Shown: one piece after another, positions 59,523 through 64,000 of the stretch
How the letters are laid out: the number at the start of each line of letters is the position of its first letter
Numbering within the stretch: the first letter of the stretch is position 1
Source of the DNA: Herbiconiux sp. A18JL235
GTDB taxonomy: Bacteria > Actinomycetota > Actinomycetes > Actinomycetales > Microbacteriaceae
DNA length: 64,000 bases
Assembly (NCBI RefSeq): GCF_040939305.1
Contig: NZ_CP162511.1
Location: forward strand, 558,001-622,000
Direction of reading: 5' to 3'
The notes under the pieces: model-generated
Seen by the model: only the letters and a program-made list of their open reading frames with translations
Told to the model about the DNA's origin: nothing
The model's database searches: none
Position numbers and translations under genes: made by a program

Positions 59523-59818
59523 TGGTCGCTCAACACGCGGGCGCGCGCCTCGCGGTACTCGTCGTCGCTGATGGAGCGCTCGTCGCGCATCCGGTCGAGG
59601 GCGTCCAGGCGCTCCTCGGTGCTGCGCGCAGCGCTCAGCGCCTGACTGTCGAGCAGCCGGGTGGCGAGGTCGGCCTGCAGCGTGAGCGGGTTGTGGCCGG
59701 CCCGCCGCACGGCGCGGGCGTTGGCCACCGCCTGCACCACGATGACGGCGATGACCACCGCGATGATCGCCGCGGCGACGACGAACAGGATCGGGAACAG
59801 CTCGGTCAGCTGCTGCAT
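59519..59818 (-). CDS. Small membrane protein with a SHOCT domain
   Basis: A 99-residue protein. The N-terminus is one membrane helix (LFPILFVVAAAIIAVVIAVIVVQAVANA). The C-terminal about 30 residues (AARSTEERLDALDRMRDERSISDDEYREARARVLSDH) match the SHOCT (short C-terminal) domain, an oligomerisation motif. GGAGGAGGC precedes the ATG. Its stop overlaps the likely TTG start of the cyclodeaminase-like gene, suggesting that both are made together. Function unknown. Confidence 0.78.
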   Translation of the reverse strand: MQQLTELFPILFVVAAAIIAVVIAVIVVQAVANARAVRRAGHNPLTLQADLATRLLDSQALSAARSTEERLDALDRMRDERSISDDEYREARARVLSDH

Positions 59819-59951
59819 GACTGCCTCCTCCGGAGTCGATCGTGACTTCCAGCCTCACCCGCGATGCGGCCTGGAGACGGTATGGTCAGGAAGCTTGGAG
59901 GCTCACCCGGCCCCCGGCATCCGCTCTCATCCGAACCCGACGGAGGACTCC

Positions 59952-60851
59952 GTGCGCGACCTCGTGGGCTACGGCCGCAACCGACCCGACCCGCAATGGC
60001 CGGGCGGTGCGCGCCTCGCCGTGAACATCACCCTCGCCGTGGAGGAAGGGGCGGAAGACTCCGTCGAAGACGGCTTCGAGCACAGCGAGGCGCCGCTCAC
60101 CGATGCCGAGGGTGCGGGCGCCGACGTTCCCGGCCGCGACCTCACGGCCGAGTCGATGATGGCCTACGGCAGCCGCGTCGGCTTCTGGCGGTTGCAGCGG
60201 CTGCTCGAGGAGAGGGGGCTGCCCGCCACCATCGCGGCGTGCGCGGTGGCGTTGGAGTACAACCCGCAGATCGCCGTGCACGCGCGCTTCGCGGGCTACG
60301 ACCTGCTCGGGCACGGCTACCGCTACACGAAGCACTACCTGCTCGACGAAGAGGAGGAGCGTGCGCACCTCAAGATGGCCCTGGCCAGCTTCAAGAGCAT
60401 CTGGGGGGCCGAGCCCGACGGCTGGTACTGCCGCTACGGGCCGAGCGAGGTCACGCGCGAACTGCTCGTCGAGCACGGCTTCCTCTACGACTCCGACGCC
60501 TACGACGACGAGCTGCCCTACTGGTCGGCGGTGGGCGGCCGCAAGCACCTGGTCATTCCGAACACCGACGCCGCCAACGACGACAAGTTCTCTAAGGGGT
60601 GGTGGGCGACAGGCGACGACCTGTTCACCACCCTGAAAGACACCTTCGACGTGCTCTACGCCGAGGGCGAGCGCTCGCCGGGCATGATGACCGTCACGCT
60701 GCACCCGCGGGTGAGCGGCCACGCAGGGCGTTCGGCCGGGGTCGCTCGCTTTCTCGATTACGCCCGCGGGCACGAGGCCGTGTGGTGGGCGCGGCGCTCC
60801 GACATCGCGCGGCACTGGTACGAGAACTTCCCGCCGGAGATCGCGCGGTAG
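59952..60851 (+). CDS. Polysaccharide deacetylase-fold protein, PuuE (allantoinase)-like
   Basis: A 299-residue NodB-fold protein. It begins VRDLVGYGRNRPDPQWPGGARLAVNITLAVEEGAEDS, close to the opening of PuuE-type allantoinases, and has SRVGFWRLQRLLEERGLPATIAACAVALEYNP, GHGYRYTKHYLL and MTVTLHPRVSGHAGRS. PuuE enzymes hydrolyse allantoin without a metal, but the family also includes chitin-type and peptidoglycan deacetylases. No other purine-catabolism gene is adjacent. The GTG start at 59952 has GGAGG five bases upstream. Family firm, substrate moderate. Confidence 0.82.
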   Translation: MRDLVGYGRNRPDPQWPGGARLAVNITLAVEEGAEDSVEDGFEHSEAPLTDAEGAGADVPGRDLTAESMMAYGSRVGFWRLQRLLEERGLPATIAACAVALEYNPQIAVHARFAGYDLLGHGYRYTKHYLLDEEEERAHLKMALASFKSIWGAEPDGWYCRYGPSEVTRELLVEHGFLYDSDAYDDELPYWSAVGGRKHLVIPNTDAANDDKFSKGWWATGDDLFTTLKDTFDVLYAEGERSPGMMTVTLHPRVSGHAGRSAGVARFLDYARGHEAVWWARRSDIARHWYENFPPEIAR

Positions 60852-60905
60852 GGGCGGCGCGGATGCGCGTGGTGACGCGGGCCCGACGGTGACGGATGCG
60901 CGTGG

Positions 60906-60911
60906 CAGCAT
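60906..60911 (+). promoter_or_regulatory. Leaderless-type -10 box (CAGCAT) for the AraC-like gene
   Basis: CAGCAT ends six bases before the ATG at 60918, the same spacing as the TAnnnT boxes elsewhere in the window but with C at the first position. Confidence 0.35.
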
Positions 60912-60917
60912 GGACGC

Positions 60918-61381
60918 ATGACGAAGGAGCGCGAGGAGAGCAACCGGCGGCTGCTGCGTGCCCGCGACGCGATCGACCGCTCCTACGCCGAGCCCCTCGA
61001 CATCGCGACGCTCGCGCGTATCGCGCTGGTCTCCGAGGCGCACTTCATCCGCACCTTCAAGACGGCGTTCGGTGAGAGCCCGCACCGGTACCTGCAGCGC
61101 CGGCGGGTCGAACGGGCGATGTTCCTGCTGCGCGAGACCGACCGGCCCATCCTCGACATCTGCCTCGAGGTCGGCTTCGCCAGCCTCGGCACGTTCGGCC
61201 GCACCTTCCGCGACATCGCGGGCGAGACGCGACGGAGTGCCGACGCCGCGGGCCGGTCGGATACGTGCCGACATGCTTCGTGAAGACCTGGGCACGCCCG
61301 AGCAGCCTCGCTTCGTCGGTCGCCATCGACAGTCTCGGCCATCCCGCCCAGGCGAGCAGTTTCGGAGAAGCGCAGCGCTGA
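60918..61381 (+). pseudogene. AraC-family regulator interrupted by a one-base frameshift
   Basis: The first about 104 residues are a normal AraC DNA-binding domain (NRRLLRARDAIDRSYAEPLDIATLARIALVSEAHFIRTFKTAFGESPHRYLQRRRVERAMFLLRETDRPILDICLEVGFASLGTFGRTFRDIAGET). After ACG at 61227-61229 the frame runs into RRSADAAGRS and stops at 61283. In another frame, from 61232, the DNA reads TECRRRGPVGYVPTCFVKTWARPSSL...QASSFGEAQR and stops at 61381, which is the expected C-terminus of this regulator type. A single missing base near 61230 explains it. It lies next to the VOC gene it would normally control. A sequencing error is the main alternative. Confidence 0.75.
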
Positions 61382-61391
61382 GCGGCGCTTC

Positions 61392-61397
61392 TAGCAT
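61392..61397 (+). promoter_or_regulatory. Leaderless-type -10 box (TAGCAT) for the VOC gene
   Basis: TAGCAT ends seven bases before the ATG at 61405. This decides the start in favour of 61405 over the ATG at 61396 that overlaps the box. Confidence 0.5.
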
Positions 61398-61404
61398 GAG
61401 CACC

Positions 61405-61845
61405 ATGAACCTCGACAAGATCACCCAGTCCCAGATTTTCGTGTTCGACCAGGATGAGGCGCTCGACTTCTACGTCGGCACGCTCGGCCTCGAAGTGAGC
61501 GTCGACCAAGACCTCGGCTTCATGCGCTGGCTCACCGTGAACGTGCCCGGGCATCCGCATCCGCAGATCCTGCTGGAGAAGCCCGGCCCTCCCGCCATGG
61601 ACCCGGCGACCGCCGAGCAGGTGCGCGAACTCGTCTCGAAGGGGGCGATGGGCGGCTGGTTGTGCATCTCCACCGACGACGCCCACGCCGCGTTCGCCGA
61701 CCTCAAGGCGAAGGGCGTCGACATCACCGACGAGCCCACCGAGCGGCCCTACGGGATCGACTTCGGCATCCGCGACCCGTTCGGCAACGCCATCCGCATC
61801 GGCCAGCTGTACTCCCCGAGCGGCGGCGAGGGCAGCGCGAGCTGA
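61405..61845 (+). CDS. VOC-family (glyoxalase-like) protein
   Basis: A 146-residue protein: KITQSQIFVFDQDEALDFYVGTLGLEVSVDQDLGFMRWLTVNVPGHPHPQILLEKPG, then GGWLCISTDDAHAAFADLKAKGVDITDEPTERPYGIDFGIRDPFGNAIRIGQLY. This is the common partner of small AraC regulators in actinobacteria. His in GHPHPQ and Glu in LLEKPG could bind a metal. Start chosen at 61405 from the -10 box. With the adjacent regulator frameshifted, its control may be altered. Confidence 0.88.
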   Translation: MNLDKITQSQIFVFDQDEALDFYVGTLGLEVSVDQDLGFMRWLTVNVPGHPHPQILLEKPGPPAMDPATAEQVRELVSKGAMGGWLCISTDDAHAAFADLKAKGVDITDEPTERPYGIDFGIRDPFGNAIRIGQLYSPSGGEGSAS

Positions 61846-61885
61846 CCGCTTCTCGCCGCGCTCGGTGCGGGGTCGTCGGGTATGG

Positions 61886-61927
61886 GAATCGCGCACTCGA
61901 GCTCCTCTGCGCTCGGTGGTGCGATTC
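61886..61927. terminator. Possible shared terminator of convergent genes
   Basis: GAATCGC (61886-61892) and GCGATTC (61921-61927) are perfect arms separated by 28 bases, in the 128-base gap between the convergent VOC and hydrolase genes. The loop is long and no T-run follows. Confidence 0.3.
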
Positions 61928-61973
61928 TCCTACCGTTGGCGCGTGTCGCCGGCACGTGCGGCGGGTGGGACAC

Positions 61974-62684
61974 TCAGCCCGGGAGAGCAGTGAGGAGAGC
62001 GTCGGCGAGCGCTCGTGGTCTCGTCAGCTGGGGCCAGTGGCCGGTGGGGAGTTCGATCACGGTCACCGACCTCATCGGCGGGAACTCGGCGAACATCGGG
62101 TGGCCCGACTCGATATAACCGTCGAGCTCTTCCCCGGTGAACGTGGTGGCGATGAGGGTGATGGGCACCTCGTAGCGGGCAGTGTCGCTGAGCTGCTGCT
62201 CGTCGCGCGCGACGCGCACCGGCTGAGGGACGGCGATCTGCCGGAAGTGCTCGCGCAGTTCGTCGTCGAGGTCGCGCAGGTCGACCTCGCCGAACGCATC
62301 CCAGTCGGGCAGCGGAACCCCGTCGCCCTCGGCGGGCAGCTCGGCGTTGATGGCGACACCGTCGGCGGTGGGCCAGCTGTCGACGTAGATCGCCCTGGCG
62401 ATGCGACCCGGCAGGGCGTCGACGACGGCGTGGATGATCGCCCCACCGCCGGAATGGCCGACGAGCACGACCTGCTCGGCCGGGTCGATCGCCTCGACCA
62501 GCTCGCGCACCTCGGCGACGTGCGTCGCGAGGGTGATCCCGCTCCGATCGTCGTCGACCGAGTTCAGCCCCGACAGCGTGGGCGTGAGGACGGTGTACCC
62601 GGCATCCCGCACCGGTGCGACCGCCTCCTCCCACGACGAACCGGGCAACCAGAACCCTGCGACGAAGACCACGGTGACGTTCAT
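61974..62684 (-). CDS. Alpha/beta hydrolase
   Basis: A 236-residue hydrolase-fold protein resembling the esterase EstC/salicylate-ester hydrolase-like group. VVFVAGFWLPGSSWEEAV is the oxyanion region, LVGHSGGGAIIHAVVDAL holds the nucleophile Ser, and ELPTGHWPQLTRP the His. The acid is probably in the ESGHPMFAEFPPMRS region or just before. The ATG lies six bases after a TAGGGT box on the minus strand. Substrate unknown. It is separated from purC by 35 bases but has its own promoter. Confidence 0.87.
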   Translation of the reverse strand: MNVTVVFVAGFWLPGSSWEEAVAPVRDAGYTVLTPTLSGLNSVDDDRSGITLATHVAEVRELVEAIDPAEQVVLVGHSGGGAIIHAVVDALPGRIARAIYVDSWPTADGVAINAELPAEGDGVPLPDWDAFGEVDLRDLDDELREHFRQIAVPQPVRVARDEQQLSDTARYEVPITLIATTFTGEELDGYIESGHPMFAEFPPMRSVTVIELPTGHWPQLTRPRALADALLTALPG

Positions 62685-62690
62685 GCCCCG

Positions 62691-62696
62691 ACCCTA
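62691..62696 (-). promoter_or_regulatory. Leaderless-type -10 box (TAGGGT) for the hydrolase gene
   Basis: On the minus strand TAGGGT ends six bases before the ATG at 62684; it lies in the short gap after the purC stop. Confidence 0.45.
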
Positions 62697-62719
62697 CGCC
62701 GCACCACCGACACCACCGG

Positions 62720-63628
62720 TCACTCGCCGGTGAGGCGCTCCAGGAGCTCGCGGTAGCGGGCCACGGTCTGCTCGACGATGGCCGGGGGGAGTTCTGGCGG
62801 GGTGCCCTGCTGGTTCCAGTTCGCGGAGAGCCAGTTGCGCACGATCTGCTTGTCGAAGCTCGCCGTGCGCTCGCCGGAGTCGTAGGCCGCTGCATCCCAG
62901 TAGCGGCTGGAGTCGCTCGTGAGCACCTCGTCGGCGAGGGTGATCTCACCGGTCTCGGGCTCGCGCCCGAACTCGAACTTGGTGTCGGCGAGGATGACGC
63001 CGCGGGCCTCGGCGATCTGCGCCGCCGTGCGGTAGATCTCGAGCGAGAGCGAGCGCAGCGCCTCGGCGTCGTCGGCACCCACGAGCTCGACGGTCTTCTC
63101 GAAGCTGATGTTCTCGTCGTGCTCGCCGTACGGCGCCTTGTGAGCCGGGGTGTAGATCGGCTCCGGCAGCCTGTCGCCGTCGCGGAGCCCCGCGGGCAGA
63201 GCGACCCCGCACACGCTCTGCGTCTCCTGGTACTCCTTCCAGCCGCTGCCGGAGAGGTAGCCGCGCACCACGCACTCGATGGGGAACATCTCGAGCGACC
63301 TCACGAGCATCGCCCGGCCGGCGACCTCCTCGGGCGCCGGCGGATAGGCCGAGGCGTCGGCCACGAGATGGTTCGCCACCCCGAGCCGGTCGAACCACCA
63401 GCGCGACAGCCTTGTGAGCAGCTCGCCCTTGCCCGGGATGCCCGGCTCGAGCACGTGATCGAACGCGCTCACCCGATCGCTGGCGACGACGAGCAGCCCC
63501 TTCGACGTGAGGTCGTCTCCGGGCGCAGCGGCGGGCTCGTAGAGGTCGCGCACCTTGCCGCTGTAGACGTGTCGCCAGCCCTCGAGCTGCACCCCGCCGC
63601 CGGGGAGGCCGGAGTCGGCGCCGCTCAC
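62720..63628 (-). CDS. purC: Phosphoribosylaminoimidazole-succinocarboxamide synthase
   Basis: A 302-residue SAICAR synthetase that joins CAIR and aspartate with ATP. It shows SGKVRDLYE (ATP site), LLVVASDRVSAFDHVLEPGIPGKGELLTRLSRWWF, ECVVRGYLSGSGWKEYQ, TPAHKAPYGEHDENISFEKT and ILADTKFEFGREP, all diagnostic, and ends QTVARYRELLERLTGE. The GTG at 63628 is preferred because it overlaps the purD stop as GTGA; a GTG one codon earlier is equally in frame. It is translated in an operon after purD. Confidence 0.97.
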   Translation of the reverse strand: MSGADSGLPGGGVQLEGWRHVYSGKVRDLYEPAAAPGDDLTSKGLLVVASDRVSAFDHVLEPGIPGKGELLTRLSRWWFDRLGVANHLVADASAYPPAPEEVAGRAMLVRSLEMFPIECVVRGYLSGSGWKEYQETQSVCGVALPAGLRDGDRLPEPIYTPAHKAPYGEHDENISFEKTVELVGADDAEALRSLSLEIYRTAAQIAEARGVILADTKFEFGREPETGEITLADEVLTSDSSRYWDAAAYDSGERTASFDKQIVRNWLSANWNQQGTPPELPPAIVEQTVARYRELLERLTGE

Positions 63629-64000
63629 CACGCTTCTCCGACGACCTTGGCCGCGATGTCGGTGCGGTGCTGCGAGCCCTCGAGCCTGATGCCGGCCAGC
63701 GCGCCGTACACGCGGTCGCGCGCGAGCTCGAAGGTGGGGGCGGTCGCCACCACGTTCAGCACGCGCCCGCCCGTCGCCCTGATGACGTCGCCGTCGCGAT
63801 CGGTGGCCGCGTGCATGACGCTGACACCCTCGATACCCACCGTCGACTCGAGGCCCGACACCACCCTCCCCGTCACCGGCGACCCCGGATAGTTCTCGCT
63901 CGCGAGCACCACGGTGACCGCAGCGTCGTTCGAGAACTCCGGCCGGGCCACCTCGCCCAGAGTTCCCGTGGCCGCGGCGAACAGGAGTCCGCTGAGCGGG
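63625..64000 (-). CDS. purD: Phosphoribosylamine-glycine ligase, C-terminal part (runs off the window)
   Basis: The frame is open to the window edge, so only about the last 125 residues are present. LLFAAATGTLGEVARPEFSNDAAVTVVLASENYPGSPVTGRVVSGLE...GVSVMHAAT...TGGRVLNVVATAPTFELARDRVYGALAGIRLEGSQHRTDIA is the C-terminal domain of PurD, with the G-R-V-L-N-V signature. It makes GAR from phosphoribosylamine and glycine, the step after PurF. It is upstream of and overlaps purC by four bases. Confidence 0.95.
   Translation of the reverse strand, partial: PLSGLLFAAATGTLGEVARPEFSNDAAVTVVLASENYPGSPVTGRVVSGLESTVGIEGVSVMHAATDRDGDVIRATGGRVLNVVATAPTFELARDRVYGALAGIRLEGSQHRTDIAAKVVGEAW

Noticed and set aside
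59819..59951. ATG-started N-terminal extension of the PuuE-like protein
   Set aside because: The upstream frame overlaps the opposite-strand SHOCT gene, and the GTG at 59952 has a well-placed GGAGG and matches the family start.
1..64000. CRISPR arrays, transposases, integrases, phage genes, tRNA or rRNA genes
   Set aside because: No spaced identical repeats of CRISPR size, no recombinase motifs and no recognisable tRNA or rRNA sequence were seen on either strand.

Overview
The window is very GC-rich, densely coding bacterial DNA. The gene families present (octanoyltransferase and lipoyl synthase in tandem, a penicillin-binding protein with a Pro/Ala tail, secreted proteins with CWB2 repeats, and TAnnnT boxes six or seven bases ahead of start codons) point to a high-GC actinobacterium, most likely of the family Microbacteriaceae. 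The genus cannot be fixed from this sequence. No rRNA, tRNA, CRISPR array, integrase or transposase was seen, and no stretch longer than about 200 bases lacks a gene.

Layout. (1) 1-12112: a catabolic cluster with two ketopantoate-reductase-like proteins, a SnoaL-like protein, a LacI regulator, a sugar isomerase/epimerase-like TIM barrel, an SDR dehydrogenase, and an operon made of a ribose-type ABC importer, two zinc-type dehydrogenases and a second SDR. It contains six NAD(P)-dependent oxidoreductases but no kinase or aldolase, so an oxidative route for an unidentified sugar, cyclitol or hydroxylated ring compound is inferred. (2) 12233-25525: mixed housekeeping and stress genes, including lipB-lipA, a YgiC/YgiB-like pair, 3-methyladenine glycosylase I and a GABA-type aminotransferase. 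(3) 25658-31369: a small NAD(P)-binding protein, a class A penicillin-binding protein, a DinB-like protein, a Nudix hydrolase and purF. (4) 31476-42239: an exported protease carrying three CWB2 repeats, a five-gene MacAB-like efflux operon with two adaptor proteins, and a beta-lactamase-like lipoprotein. (5) 42338-47758: purM, a DNA glycosylase, an AraC regulator, a VOC protein and an alpha/beta hydrolase.

(6) 47811-58760: a coherent glycan locus: LacI regulator, binding protein and two permeases (no ATPase), GH31 alpha-xylosidase, GH1 beta-glucosidase, ROK repressor and xylose isomerase. Together these fit uptake of xylosylated gluco-oligosaccharides (xyloglucan type) and stripping of xylose and glucose inside the cell. 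A strong promoter followed by a 33-bp perfect inverted repeat lies ahead of the LacI gene, and the same operator core recurs ahead of the importer. (7) 58806-64000: an orphan cyclodeaminase-like gene with a 15-bp tandem repeat in its 5' end, a PuuE-like deacetylase, a frameshifted AraC gene beside a VOC gene, and the start of a purine locus on the minus strand (purC and the end of purD).

The most unusual items are the six-dehydrogenase cluster, the double-adaptor efflux operon whose three exported proteins share GFPGG motifs, a DsbA-like protein without its CxxC, the frameshifted AraC gene, the coding minisatellite, and a heavily repeated GGATGCG motif.
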